64,000 nucleotides of DNA from Ulva prolifera (lineage: Eukaryota; Chlorophyta; Ulvophyceae; Ulvales; Ulvaceae), in contig CM041199.1 in the NCBI GenBank assembly GCA_023078555.1, positions 10,713,943 to 10,777,942 on the forward strand, given 5' to 3'. Below the pieces are notes generated by a model. That model worked only from the letters and a program-made list of their open reading frames with translations, was not told the origin of the DNA and ran no database searches. The first letter of the stretch is position 1. Each line of letters begins with the position of its first letter. A program made the translations under genes and the position numbers. Shown one piece after another: positions 48,926-63,444 of the stretch.

Positions 48926-51900
48926 AGGGAGTGGTGTGGTGCAAAAGTGCACACTTTCCACCAACCCATGTGAATGGACTTGGTTGTAGCCACGCAACCC
49001 CCCGCGCATCAAAAGGTACGTCGCCATGAACATTCCAAGATGTTGGGGGGTATGGGATGATTATCATTCATTGCATATTTGCTGCTGACTCCCAGGAGTG
49101 GCGTGGGGCAAAAGTGCACACTTTTCACCAACCATGTGAATGGACTTGGTTGTAGCCACGCAACCCCCCGCGCATCAAAAGGTACGTCGCCATGAACATT
49201 CCAAGATGTTGGAGGGTATGGGATGATTATCATTCATTGCATATTTGCTGCTGACTCCCAGGAGTGGCGTGGGGCAAAAGTGCACACTTTTCACCAACCT
49301 TGTGAATGGACTTGGCTATAGACAAGCATACCCCCGCGCACCATAGGGAAGTTGCCAGAAACATCCTTTGATTCTGAAAGATCTAGGACGTCAAGTATGC
49401 ATTGCACAGTTGTTGCTAACTCCCAAGAGTGGCGTGGAACAAAAGTGCACACTTTTCACCAACCATGTGAATGGACTTGGTTGTAGCCACGCAACCCCCC
49501 GCGCAGCAAAAGGTACGTCGCCATGAACATTCCAAGATGTTGGGGGGTATGGGATGATTATCATTCATTGCATATTTGCTGCTGACTCCCAGGAGTGGCG
49601 TGGGGCAAAAGTGCACACTTTTCACCAACCATGTGAATGGACTTGGCTATAGACAAGCATACCCCCGCGCACCATAGGGAAGTTGCCAGAAACATCCTTT
49701 GATTCTGAAAGATCTAGGACGTCAAGTATGCATTGCACAGTTGTTGCTAACTCCCAGGAGTGGCGTGGAACAAAAGTGCACACTTTTCACCAACCATGTG
49801 AATGGACTTGGTTGTAGCCACGCAACCCCCCGCGCAGCAAAAGGTACGTTGCCATCAACATTCCAAGATGTTGGAGGGTATGGGATGATTATCATTCATT
49901 GCACATTTGCTGCTGACTCCCAGGAGTGGCGTGGGGCAAAAGTGCACACTTTTCACCAACCTTGTGAATGGACTTGGCTATAGACAAGCATACCCCCGCG
50001 CACCATAGGGAAGTTGCCAGAAACATCCTTTGATTCTGAAAGATCTAGGACGTCAAGTATGCATTGCACAGTTGTTGCTAACTCCTAGGAGTGGCGTGGA
50101 ACAAAAGTGCACACTTTTCACCAACCATGTGAATGGACTTGGTTGTAGCCACGCAACCCCCCGCGCAGCAAAAGGTACGTTGCCATCAACATTCAAAAGA
50201 TGTTGGGGGGTATGGGATGTCCATCATTCATTGCGTATTTTCTGCAGACACCATGGAGTGGTGTGATGCAAAAGTGTACACTTTCCACCAACCCATGTGA
50301 ATGGACTTGGTTGTAGCCACGCAACCCCCCGCGCATCAAAAGGTACATCGCCATCAACATTCCAAGATGTTGGGGGGTATGGGATGTCCATCATTCATTG
50401 CGTATTTTCTGCAGACACCATGGAGTGGTGTGGTGCAAAAGTGCACACTTTCCACCAACCCATGTGAATGGACTTGGTTGTAGCCACGCAACCCCCCGCG
50501 CATCAAAAGGTACGTCGCCATGAACATTCCAAGATGTTGGGGGGTATGGGATGTCCATCATTCATTGCGTATTTTCTGCAGACACCAGGGAGTGGTGTGG
50601 TGCAAAAGTGCACACTTTCCACCAACCCATGTGAATGGACTTGGTTGTAGCCACGCAACCCCCTGCGCATCAAAAGGTACGTCCCCATGAACATTCAAAG
50701 ATGTTGGGGGGTATGGGATGTCCATCATTCATTGCGTATTTTCTGCAGACACCAGGGAGTGGTGTGGTGCAAAAGTGCACACTTTCCACCAACCCATGTG
50801 AATGGACTTGGTTGTAGCCACGCAACCCCCTGCGCATCAAAAGGTACGTCCCCATGAACATTCAAAGATGTTGGGGGGTATGGGATGTCCATCATTCATT
50901 GCGTATTTTCTGCAGACACCAGGGAGTGGTGTGGTGCAAAAGTGCACACTTTCCACCAACCCATGTGAATGGACTTGGTTGTAGCCACGCAACCCCCCGC
51001 GCATCAAAAGGTACGTCGCCATGAACATTCCAAGATGTTGGGGGGTATGGGATGATTATCATTCATTGCATATTTGCTGCTGACTCCCAGGAGTGGCGTG
51101 GGGCAAAAGTGCACACTTTTCACCAACCATGTGAATGGACTTGGTTGTAGCCACGCAACCCCCCGCGCATCAAAAGGTACGTCGCCATGAACATTCCAAG
51201 ATGTTGGAGGGTATGGGATGATTATCATTCATTGCATATTTGCTGCTGACTCCCAGGAGTGGCGTGGGGCAAAAGTGCACACTTTTCACCAACCTTGTGA
51301 ATGGACTTGGCTATAGACAAGCATACCCCCGCGCACCATAGGGAAGTTGCCAGAAACATCCTTTGATTCTGAAAGATCTAGGACGTCAAGTATGCATTGC
51401 ACAGTTGTTGCTAACTCCCAAGAGTGGCGTGGAACAAAAGTGCACACTTTTCACCAACCATGTGAATGGACTTGGTTGTAGCCACGCAACCCCCCGCGCA
51501 GCAAAAGGTACGTCGCCATGAACATTCCAAGATGTTGGGGGGTATGGGATGATTATCATTCATTGCATATTTGCTGCTGACTCCCAGGAGTGGCGTGGGG
51601 CAAAAGTGCACACTTTTCACCAACCATGTGAATGGACTTGGCTATAGACAAGCATACCCCCGCGCACCATAGGGAAGTTGCCAGAAACATCCTTTGATTC
51701 TGAAAGATCTAGGACGTCAAGTATGCATTGCACAGTTGTTGCTAACTCCCAGGAGTGGCGTGGAACAAAAGTGCACACTTTTCACCAACCATGTGAATGG
51801 ACTTGGTTGTAGCCACGCAACCCCCCGCGCAGCAAAAGGTACGTTGCCATCAACATTCCAAGATGTTGGGGGGTATGGGATGTCCATCATTCATTGCGTA

Positions 51901-51963
51901 TTTTCTGCAGACACCATGGAGTGGTGTGGTGCAAAAGTGTACACTTTCCACCAACCCATGTGA
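48926..51963 (+). repeat. C-rich block with a 1995-bp (12-monomer) duplication
   Basis: About 48820-49880 matches 50815-51875 at an offset of 1995 bp. Shared markers are CACCAGGGAG (NcoI lost), CAACCTTGTGAATGG in the B before C, TTGGAGGGTATG and CTCCCAAGAG. C monomers at 49312, 49643 and 49974 are only 331 bp apart (C B C B C or C A C). Two adjacent 167-bp A monomers at about 50635-50968 appear identical, the smallest local duplication seen. Confidence 0.83.
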
Positions 51964-54900
51964 ATGGACTTGGTTGTAGCCACGCAACCCCCCGCGCATC
52001 AAAAGGTACATCGCCATCAACATTCCAAGATGTTGGGGGGTATGGGATGTCCATCATTCATTGCGTATTTTCTGCAGACACCATGGAGTGGTGTAATGCA
52101 AAAGTGCACACTTTCCACCAACCCATGTGAATGGACTTGGTTGTAGCCACGCAACCCCCCGCGCATGAAAAGGTACGTCGCCATGAACATTCCAAGATGT
52201 TGGGGGGTATGGGATGATTATCATTCATTGCATATTTGCTGCTGACTCCCAGGAGTGGCGTGGGGCAAAAGTGCACACTTTTCACCAACCATGTGAATGG
52301 ACTTGGCTATAGACAAGCATACCCCCGCGCACCATAGGGAAGTTGCCAGAAACATCCTTTGATTCTGAAAGATCTAGGACGTCAAGTATGCATTGCACAG
52401 TTGTTGCTAACTCCCAGGAGTGGCGTGGAACAAAAGTGCACACTTTTCACCAACCATGTGAATGGACTTGGTTGTAGCCACGCAACCCCCCGCGCAGCAA
52501 AAGGTACGTTGCCATCAACATTCCAATATGTTGGGGGGTATGGGATGTCCATCATTCATTGCGTATTTTCTGCAGACACCATGGAGTGGTGTGATGCAAA
52601 AGTGTACACTTTCCACCAACCCATGTGAATGGACTTGGTTGTAGCCACGCAACCCCCCGCGCATCAAAAGGTACATCGCCATCAACATTCCAAGACGTTG
52701 GGGGGTATGGGATGTCCATCATTCATTGCGTATTTTCTGCAGACACCATGGAGTGGTGTGGTGCAAAAGTGCACACTTTCCACCAACCCATGTGAATGGA
52801 CTTGGTTGTAGCCACGCAACCCCCCGCGCATCAAAAGGTACGTCGCCATGAACATTCCAAGATGTTAGGGGGTATGGGATGATTATCATTCATTGCATAT
52901 TTGCTGCTGACTCCCAGGAGTGGCGTGGGGCAAAAGTGCACACTTTTCACCAACCATGTGAATGGACTTGGTTGTAGCCACGCAACCCCCCGCGCATCAA
53001 AAGGTACGTCGCCATGAACATTCCAAGATGTTGGAGGGTATGGGATGATTATCATTCATTGCACATTTGCTGCTGACTCCCAGGAGTGGCGTGGGGCAAA
53101 AGTGCACACTTTTCACCAACCTTGTGAATGGACTTGGCTATAGACAAGCATACCCCCGCGCACCATAGGGAAGTTGCCAGAAACATCCTTTGATTCTGAA
53201 AGATCTAGGACGTCAAGTATGCATTGCACAGTTGTTGCTAACTCCTAGGAGTGGCGTGGAACAAAAGTGCACACTTTTCACCAACCATGTGAATGGACTT
53301 GGTTGTAGCCACGCAACCCCCCGCGCAGCAAAAGGTACGTTGCCATCAACATTCAAAAGATGTTGGGGGGTATGGGATGTCCATCATTCATTGCGTATTT
53401 TCTGCAGACACCATGGAGTGGTGTGATGCAAAAGTGTACACTTTCCACCAACCCATGTGAATGGACTTGGTTGTAGCCACGCAACCCCCCGCGCATCAAA
53501 AGGTACATCGCCATCAACATTCCAAGATGTTGGGGGGTATGGGATGTCCATCATTCATTGCGTATTTTCTGCAGACACCATGGAGTGGTGTGGTGCAAAA
53601 GTGCACACTTTCCACCAACCCATGTGAATGGACTTGGTTGTAGCCACGCAACCCCCCGCGCATCAAAAGGTACATCGCCATCAACATTCCAAGATGTTGG
53701 GGGGTATGGGATGTCCATCATTCATTGCGTATTTTCTGCAGACACCATGGAGTGGTGTAATGCAAAAGTGCACACTTTCCACCAACCCATGTGAATGGAC
53801 TTGGTTGTAGCCACGCAACCCCCCGCGCATGAAAAGGTACGTCGCCATGAACATTCCAAGATGTTGGGGGGTATGGGATGATTATCATTCATTGCATATT
53901 TGCTGCTGACTCCCAGGAGTGGCGTGGGGCAAAAGTGCACACTTTTCACCAACCATGTGAATGGACTTGGCTATAGACAAGCATACCCCCGCGCACCATA
54001 GGGAAGTTGCCAGAAACATCCTTTGATTCTGAAAGATCTAGGACGTCAAGTATGCATTGCACAGTTGTTGCTAACTCCCAGGAGTGGCGTGGAACAAAAG
54101 TGCACACTTTTCACCAACCATGTGAATGGACTTGGTTGTAGCCACGCAACCCCCCGCGCAGCAAAAGGTACGTTGCCATCAACATTCCAATATGTTGGGG
54201 GGTATGGGATGTCCATCATTCATTGCGTATTTTCTGCAGACACCATGGAGTGGTGTGATGCAAAAGTGTACACTTTCCACCAACCCATGTGAATGGACTT
54301 GGTTGTAGCCACGCAACCCCCCGCGCATCAAAAGGTACATCGCCATCAACATTCCAAGACGTTGGGGGGTATGGGATGTCCATCATTCATTGCGTATTTT
54401 CTGCAGACACCATGGAGTGGTGTGGTGCAAAAGTGCACACTTTCCACCAACCCATGTGAATGGACTTGGTTGTAGCCACGCAACCCCCCGCGCATCAAAA
54501 GGTACGTCGCCATGAACATTCCAAGATGTTAGGGGGTATGGGATGATTATCATTCATTGCATATTTGCTGCTGACTCCCAGGAGTGGCGTGGGGCAAAAG
54601 TGCACACTTTTCACCAACCATGTGAATGGACTTGGTTGTAGCCACGCAACCCCCCGCGCATCAAAAGGTACGTCGCCATGAACATTCCAAGATGTTGGAG
54701 GGTATGGGATGATTATCATTCATTGCACATTTGCTGCTGACTCCCAGGAGTGGCGTGGGGCAAAAGTGCACACTTTTCACCAACCTTGTGAATGGACTTG
54801 GCTATAGACAAGCATACCCTCGCGCACCATAGGGAAGTTGCCAGAAACATCCTTTGATTCTGAAAGATCTAGGACGTCAAGTATGCATTGCACAGTTGTT

Positions 54901-55300
54901 GCTAACTCCTAGGAGTGGCGTGGAACAAAAGTGCACACTTTTCACCAACCATGTGAATGGACTTGGTTGTAGCCACGCAACCCCCCGCGCAGCAAAAGGT
55001 ACGTTGCCATCAACATTCAAAAGATGTTGGGGGGTATGGGATGTCCATCATTCATTGCGTATTTTCTGCAGACACCATGGAGTGGTGTGATGCAAAAGTG
55101 TACACTTTCCACCAACCCATGTGAATGGACTTGGTTGTAGCCACGCAACCCCCCGCGCATCAAAAGGTACATCGCCATCAACATTCCAAGATGTTGGGGG
55201 GTATGGGATGTCCATCATTCATTGCGTATTTTCTGCAGACACCATGGAGTGGTGTGGTGCAAAAGTGCACACTTTCCACCAACCCATGTGAATGGACTTG
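51964..55300 (+). repeat. Tandem duplication of a 1664-bp, ten-monomer block
   Basis: About 51964-53627 is repeated at 53628 to about 55291. Markers present in both copies are CCAATATGTTGG, CCAAGACGTTGG, GTGTGATGC with AGTGTACAC, TTAGGGGGTATG, GCACATTTGC and ACATTCAAAAGATG, which has an extra A in the run. One difference is CCCTCGCG against CCCCCGCG near 54820. Confidence 0.86.
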
Positions 55301-56459
55301 GTTGTAGCCACGCAACCCCCCGCGCATCAAAAGGTACGTCGCCATGAACATTCCAAGATGTTAGGGGGTATGGGATGATTATCATTCATTGCATATTTGC
55401 TGCTGACTCCCAGGAGTGGCGTGGGGCAAAAGTGCACACTTTTCACCAACCATGTGAATGGACTTGGTTGTAGCCACGCAACCCCCCGCGCATCAAAAGG
55501 TACGTCGCCATGAACATTCCAAGATGTTGGAGGGTATGGGATGATTATCATTCATTGCATATTTGCTGCTGACTCCCAGGAGTGGCGTGGGGCAAAAGTG
55601 CACACTTTTCACCAACCTTGTGAATGGACTTGGCTATAGACAAGCATACCCCCGCGCACCATAGGGAAGTTGCCAGAAACATCCTTTGATTCTGAAAGAT
55701 CTAGGACGTCAAGTATGCATTGCACAGTTGTTGCTAACTCCCAAGAGTGGCGTGGAACAAAAGTGCACACTTTTCACCAACCATGTGAATGGACTTGGTT
55801 GTAGCCACGCAACCCCCCGCGCAGCAAAAGGTACGTCGCCATGAACATTCCAAGATGTTGGGGGGTATGGGATGATTATCATTCATTGCATATTTGCTGC
55901 TGACTCCCAGGAGTGGCGTGGGGCAAAAGTGCACACTTTTCACCAACCATGTGAATGGACTTGGCTATAGACAAGCATACCCCCGCGCACCATAGGGAAG
56001 TTGCCAGAAACATCCTTTGATTCTGAAAGATCTAGGACGTCAAGTATGCATTGCACAGTTGTTGCTAACTCCCAGGAGTGGCGTGGAACAAAAGTGCACA
56101 CTTTTCACCAACCATGTGAATGGACTTGGTTGTAGCCACGCAACCCCCCGCGCAGCAAAAGGTACGTTGCCATCAACATTCCAAGATGTTGGGGGGTATG
56201 GGATGTCCATCATTCATTGCGTATTTTCTGCAGACACCATGGAGTGGTGTGGTGCAAAAGTGTACACTTTCCACCAACCCATGTGAATGGACTTGGTTGT
56301 AGCCACGCAACCCCCCGCGCATCAAAAGGTACATCGCCATCAACATTCCAAGATGTTGGGGGGTATGGGATGTCCATCATTCATTGCGTATTTTCTGCAG
56401 ACACCATGGAGTGGTGTAATGCAAAAGTGCACACTTTCCACCAACCCATGTGAATGGAC

Positions 56460-56625
56460 TTGGTTGTAGCCACGCAACCCCCCGCGCATGAAAAGGTACG
56501 TCGCCATGAACATTCCAAGATGTTGGGGGGTATGGGATGATTATCATTCATTGCATATTTGCTGCTGACTCCCAGGAGTGGCGTGGAACAAAAGTGCACA
56601 CTTTTCACCAACCATGTGAATGGAC
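56460..56625 (+). repeat. Second B/C fusion monomer
   Basis: Class B through GATGATTATCATTC, GCTGCTGACTCCC and AGGAGT, then class C right end GCGTGGAACAAAAG. It is the same type of junction as at 28843-29007, but in a different variant background (GATTATCATTC, full G6 run), so it is an independent event. It sits where the 4323-bp and 2494-bp duplications abut. Confidence 0.85.
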
Positions 56626-58049
56626 TTGGTTGTAGCCACGCAACCCCCCGCGCATCAAAAGGTACGTCGCCATGAACATTCCAAGATGTTGGGGGGTATG
56701 GGATGTCCATCATTCATTGCGTATTTTCTGCAGACACCATGGAGTGGTGTGATGCAAAAGTGTACACTTTCCACCAACCCATGTGAATGGACTTGGTTGT
56801 AGCCACGCAACCCCCCGCGCATCAAAAGGTACATCGCCATCAACATTCCAAGACGTTGGGGGGTATGGGATGTCCATCATTCATTGCGTATTTTCTGCAG
56901 ACACCATGGAGTGGTGTGGTGCAAAAGTGCACACTTTCCACCAACCCATGTGAATGGACTTGGTTGTAGCCACGCAACCCCCCGCGCATCAAAAGGTACG
57001 TCGCCATGAACATTCCAAGATGTTAGGGGGTATGGGATGATTATCATTCATTGCATATTTGCTGCTGACTCCCAGGAGTGGCGTGGGGCAAAAGTGCACA
57101 CTTTTCACCAACCATGTGAATGGACTTGGTTGTAGCCACGCAACCCCCCGCGCATCAAAAGGTACGTCGCCATGAACATTCCAAGATGTTGGAGGGTATG
57201 GGATGATTATCATTCATTGCACATTTGCTGCTGACTCCCAGGAGTGGCGTGGGGCAAAAGTGCACACTTTTCACCAACCTTGTGAATGGACTTGGCTATA
57301 GACAAGCATACCCCCGCGCACCATAGGGAAGTTGCCAGAAACATCCTTTGATTCTGAAAGATCTAGGACGTCAAGTATGCATTGCACAGTTGTTGCTAAC
57401 TCCTAGGAGTGGCGTGGAACAAAAGTGCACACTTTTCACCAACCATGTGAATGGACTTGGTTGTAGCCACGCAACCCCCCGCGCAGCAAAAGGTACGTTG
57501 CCATCAACATTCAAAAGATGTTGGGGGGTATGGGATGTCCATCATTCATTGCGTATTTTCTGCAGACACCATGGAGTGGTGTGATGCAAAAGTGTACACT
57601 TTCCACCAACCCATGTGAATGGACTTGGTTGTAGCCACGCAACCCCCCGCGCATCAAAAGGTACATCGCCATCAACATTCCAAGATGTTGGGGGGTATGG
57701 GATGTCCATCATTCATTGCGTATTTTCTGCAGACACCATGGAGTGGTGTGGTGCAAAAGTGCACACTTTCCACCAACCCATGTGAATGGACTTGGTTGTA
57801 GCCACGCAACCCCCCGCGCATCAAAAGGTACGTCGCCATGAACATTCCAAGATGTTAGGGGGTATGGGATGATTATCATTCATTGCATATTTGCTGCTGA
57901 CTCCCAGGAGTGGCGTGGGGCAAAAGTGCACACTTTTCACCAACCATGTGAATGGACTTGGTTGTAGCCACGCAACCCCCCGCGCATCAAAAGGTACGTC
58001 GCCATGAACATTCCAAGATGTTGGAGGGTATGGGATGATTATCATTCAT

Positions 58050-60114
58050 TGCACATTTGCTGCTGACTCCCAGGAGTGGCGTGGGGCAAAAGTGCACACT
58101 TTTCACCAACCTTGTGAATGGACTTGGCTATAGACAAGCATACCCCCGCGCACCATAGGGAAGTTGCCAGAAACATCCTTTGATTCTGAAAGATCTAGGA
58201 CGTCAAGTATGCATTGCACAGTTGTTGCTAACTCCTAGGAGTGGCGTGGAACAAAAGTGCACACTTTTCACCAACCATGTGAATGGACTTGGTTGTAGCC
58301 ACGCAACCCCCCGCGAAGCAAAAGGTACGTCGCCATGAACATTCAAAGATGTTGGGGGGTATGGGATGTCCATCATCCATTGCGTATTTTCTGCAGACAC
58401 CATGGAGTGGTGTGGTGCAAAAGTGTACACTTTCCACCAACCCATGTGAATGGACTTGGTTGTAGCCACGCAACCCCCTGCGCATCAAAAGGTACGTCCC
58501 CATGAACATTCCAAGATGTTGGGGGTATGGGATGTCCATCATCCATTGCGTATTTTCTGCAGACACCATGGAGTGGTGTGGTGCAAAAGTGCACACTTTC
58601 CACCAACCCATGTGAATGGACTTGGTTGTAGCCACGCAACCCCCCGCGCATCAAAAGGTACGTCGCCATGAACATTCCAAGATGTTGGAGGGTATGGGAT
58701 GATTATCATTCATTGCATATTTGCTGCTGACTCCCAGGAGTGGCGTGGGGCAAAAGTGCACACTTTTCACCAACCTTGTGAATGGACTTGGCTATAGACA
58801 AGCATACCCCCGCGCACCATAGGGAAGTTGCCAGAAACATCCTTTGATTCTGAAAGATCTAGGACGTCAAGTATGCATTGCACAGTTGTTGCTAACTCCC
58901 AAGAGTGGCTTGGAACAAAAGTGCACACTTTTCACCAACCATGTGAATGGACTTGGTTGTAGCCACGCAACCCCCCGCGCAGCAAAAGGTACGTCGCCAT
59001 CTACATTCCAAGATGTTGGAGGGTATGGGATGTCCATCATTCATTGCGTATTTTCTGCAGACACCATGGAGTGGTGTAATGCAAAAGTGCACACTTTCCA
59101 CCAACCCATGTGAATGGACTTGGTTGTAGCCACGCAACCCCCCGCGCATGAAAAGGTGCGTCGCCATGAACATTCCAAGATGTTGGGGGGTATGGGATGA
59201 TTATCATTCATTGCATATTTGCTGCTGACTCCCAGGAGTGGCGTGGGGCAAAAGTGCACACTTTTCACCAACCTTGTGAATGGACTTGGCTATAGACAAG
59301 CATACCCCCGCGCACCATAGGGAAGTTGCCAGAAACATCCTTTGATTCTGAAAGATCTAGGACGTCAAGTATGCATTGCACAGTTGTTGCTAACTCCCAG
59401 GAGTGGCGTGGAACAAAAGTGCACACTTTTCACCAACCATGTGAATGGACTTGGTTGTAGCCACGCAACCCCCCGCGCAGCAAAAGGTACGTTGCCATCA
59501 ACATTCAAAGATGTTGGGGGGTATGAGATGTCCATCATTCATTGCGTATTTTCTGCAGACACCATGGAGTGGTGTAATGCAAAAGTGCACACTTTCCACC
59601 AACCCATGTGAATGGACTTGGTTGTAGCCACGCAACCCCCCGCGCATCAAAAGGTACGTCGCCATGAACATTCCAAGATGTTAGGGGGTATGGGATGATT
59701 ATCATTCATTGCATATTTGCTGCTGACTCCCAGGAGTGGCGTGGGGCAAAAGTGCACACTTTTCACCAACCATGTGAATGGACTTGGTTGTAGCCACGCA
59801 ACCCCCCGCGCATCAAAAGGTACGTCGCCATGAACATTCCAAGATGTTGGAGGGTATGGGATGATTATCATTCATTGCACATTTGCTGCTGACTCCCAGG
59901 AGTGGCGTGGGGCAAAAGTGCACACTTTTCACCAACCTTGTGAATGGACTTGGCTATAGACAAGCATACCCCCGCGCACCATAGGGAAGTTGCCAGAAAC
60001 ATCCTTTGATTCTGAAAGATCTAGGACGTCAAGTATGCATTGCACAGTTGTTGCTAACTCCCAGGAGTGGCGTGGAACAAAAGTGCACACTTTTCACCAA
60101 CCATGTGAATGGAC
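58050..60114 (+). repeat. C-rich block with mixed A variants
   Basis: C monomers lie at 58124, 58788, 59286 and 59950. Single-copy oddities are CCGCGAAGC near 58313, a one-base-short G run (GTTGGGGGTATG) near 58515, GGCTTGG near 58908, ATCTACATTCC near 59000 and AAAAGGTGCG near 59155. The block 59342 to about 59600 matches 60006 to about 60264 (offset 664). Confidence 0.82.
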
Positions 60115-63100
60115 TTGGTTGTAGCCACGCAACCCCCCGCGCAGCAAAAGGTACGTTGCCATCAACATTCAAAGATGTTGGGGGGTATGAGATGTCCATC
60201 ATTCATTGCGTATTTTCTGCAGACACCATGGAGTGGTGTAATGCAAAAGTGCACACTTTCCACCAACCCATGTGAACGGACTTGGTTGCAGCCACGCAAC
60301 CCCCCGCACATCAAAGGTACGACTACATGAACATTCCAAGATGTTGGGGGGTATGGGATGTCCATCATTCATTGCGTATTTTCTGCAGACACCATGGAGT
60401 GGTGTAATGCAAAAGTGCACACTTTCCACCAACCCATGTGAACGGACTTGGTTGCAGCCACGCAACCCCCCGCACATCAAAGGTACGACTACATGAACAT
60501 TCCAAGATGTTGGGGGGCATGGGATGTCCATCATTCATTGCGTATTTTCTGCAAACACCATGGAGTGGTGTAATGCAAAAGTGCACACTTTCCACCAACC
60601 CATGTGAACGGACTTGGTTGCAGCCACGCAACCCCCCGCACATCAAAGGTACGATGACATGAACATTCCAAGATGTTGGGGGGTATGGGATGTCCATCAT
60701 TCATTGCGTATTTTCTGCATACACCATGGAGTGGTGTAATGCAAAAGTGCACACTTTCCACCAACCCATGTGAACGGACTTGGTTGCAGCCACGCAACCC
60801 CCCGCGCATCAAAAGGTACGTCGACATGAACATTCAAAGATGTTGGGGGGTATGGGATGTCCATCATTCATTGCGTATTTTCTGCAGACACCATGGAGTG
60901 GTGTAATGCAAAAGTGCACACTTTCCACCAACCCATGTGAACGGACTTGGTTGCAGCCACGCAACCCCCCGCACATCAAAGGTACGATGACATGAACATT
61001 CCAAGATGTTGGGGGGTATGAGATGTCCATCATTCATTGCGTATTTTCTGCAGACACCATGGAGTGGTGTGGTGCAAAAGTGCACACTTTCCACCAACCC
61101 ATGTGAACGGACTTGGTTGCAGCCACGCAACCCCCCGCACATCAAAGGTACGATGACATGAACATTCCAAGATGTTGGGGGGTATGGGATGTCCATCATT
61201 CATTGCGTATTTTCTGCAGACACCATGGAGTGGTGTAATGCAAAAGTGCACACTTTCCACCAACCCATGTGAATGGACTTGGTTGTAGCCACGCAACCCC
61301 CCGCGCATCAAAAGGTACGTCGACATGAACATTCAAAGATGTTGGGGGGTATGGGATGTCCATCATTCATTGCGTATTTTCTGCAGACACCATGGCGTGG
61401 TGTGGTGCAAAAGTGCACACTTTCCACCAACCCATGTGAATGGACTTGGTTGTAGCCACGCAACCCCCCGCGCATCAAAAGGTACGTCGCCATGAACATT
61501 CAAAGATGTTGGGGGGTATGAGATGTCCATCATTCATTGCGTATTTTCTGCAGACACCATGGAGTGGTGTGGTGCAAAAATGCACACTTTCCACCAACCC
61601 ATGTGAATGGACTTGGTTGTAGCCACGCAACCCCCCGCGCAGCAAAAGGTACGTTGCCATCAACATTCCAAGATGTTGGGGGGTATGGGATGTCCATCAT
61701 TCATTGCGTATTTTCTGCAGACACCATGGCGTGGTGTGGTGCAAAAGTGCACACTTTCCACCAACCCATGTGAATGGACTTGGTTGTAGCCACGCAACCC
61801 CCCGCGCATCAAAAGGTACATCGCCATCAACATTCCAAGATGTTGGGGGGTATGGGATGTCCATCATTCATTGCGTATTTTCTGCAGACACCATGGAGTG
61901 GTGTGGTGCAAAAGTGCACATTTTCCACCAACCCATGTGAATGGACTTGGTTGTACCCACGCACCCCCTGCGCATCAAAAGGTACGTCGCCATCAACATT
62001 CCAAGATGTTGGGGGTATGGGATGTCCATCATTCATTGCGTATTTTCTGCAGACACCATGGAGTGGTGTGGTGCAAAAGTGCACACTTTCCACCAACCCA
62101 TGTGAATGGACTTGGTTGTAGCCACGCAACCCCCCGCGCATCAAAAGGTACGTCCCCATGAACATTCAAAGATGTTGGGGGGTATGGGATGTCCATCGTC
62201 CATTGCGTATTTTCTGCAGACACCATGGAGTGGTGTGGTGCAAAAGTGCACACTTTCCACCAACCCATGTGAATGGACTTGGTTGTAGCCACGCAACCCC
62301 CCGCGCATCAAAAGGTACGTCGACATGAACATTCAAAGATGTTGGGGGGTATGGGATGTCCATCATTCATTGCGTATTTTCTGCAGACACCATGGAGTGG
62401 TGTAATGCAAAAGTGCACACTTTCCACCAACCCATGTGAACGGACTTGGTTGCAGCCACGCAACCCCCCGCACATCAAAGGTACGATGACATGAACATTC
62501 CAAGATGTTGGGGGGTATGGGATGTCCATCATTCATTGCGTATTTTCTGCAGACACCATGGAGTGGTGTAATGCAAAAGTGCACACTTTCCACCAACCCA
62601 TGTGAACGGACTTGGTTGCAGCCACGCAACCCCCCGCACATCAAAGGTACGATGACATGAACATTCCAAGATGTTGGGGGGTATGGGATGTCCATCATTC
62701 ATTGCGTATTTTCTGCAGACACCATGGAGTGGTGTAATGCAAAAGTGCACACTTTCCACCAACCCATGTGAACGGACTTGGTTGCAGCCACGCAACCCCC
62801 CGCACATCAAAGGTACGACTACATGAACATTCCAAGATGTTGGGGGGCATGGGATGTCCATCATTCATTGCGTATTTTCTGCAGACACCATGGAGTGGTG
62901 TGGTGCAAAAGTGCACACTTTCCACCAACCCATGTGAATGGACTTGGTTGTAGCCACGCAACCCCCCGCGCATCAAAAGGTACGTCGACATGAACATTCA
63001 AAGATGTTGGGGGGTATGGGATGTCCATCATTCATTGCGTATTTTCTGCAGACACCATGGCGTGGTGTGGTGCAAAAGTGCACACTTTCCACCAACCCAT

Positions 63101-63444
63101 GTGAATGGACTTGGTTGTAGCCACGCAACCCCCCGCGCATCAAAAGGTACGTCGCCATGAACATTCAAAGATGTTGGGGGGTATGAGATGTCCATCATTC
63201 ATTGCGTATTTTCTGCAGACACCATGGAGTGGTGTGGTGCAAAAATGCACACTTTCCACCAACCCATGTGAATGGACTTGGTTGTAGCCACGCAACCCCC
63301 CGCGCAGCAAAAGGTACGTTGCCATCAACATTCCAAGATATTGGGGGGTATGGGATGTCCATCATTCATTGCGTATTTTCTGCAGACACCATGGCGTGGT
63401 GTGTTGCAAAAGTGCACACTTTCCACCAACCCATGTGAATGGAC
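60115..63444 (+). repeat. Run of 20 class A monomers, rich in A*
   Basis: Twenty consecutive A monomers with no B or C. Many are the A* type (TTGGTTGCAG, GCACATCAAAGG, GACTACATG or GATGACATG, GTAATGC), which is 166 bp because of one missing A. About 61260-61780 matches 62925-63445 at an offset of 1665 bp (10 monomers). A lone TGTACCCACGCACCCCCTGC copy near 61.95 kb, otherwise confined to 35.6-42.8 kb, carries GGTACGTC instead of GGTAAGTC. Confidence 0.87.

Larger units (their letters stand above)
51050..58049 (+). repeat. Offset duplications of 4323 bp (26 monomers) and 2494 bp (15 monomers)
   Basis: About 51050-52262 recurs at 55373-56585 (offset 4323) and about 54235-55555 recurs at 56729-58049 (offset 2494). 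The two meet at the B/C fusion monomer at 56460-56625. The region 55.3-58.0 kb can thus be read as a join of two upstream segments, the join itself being the fusion monomer. Confidence 0.78.
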
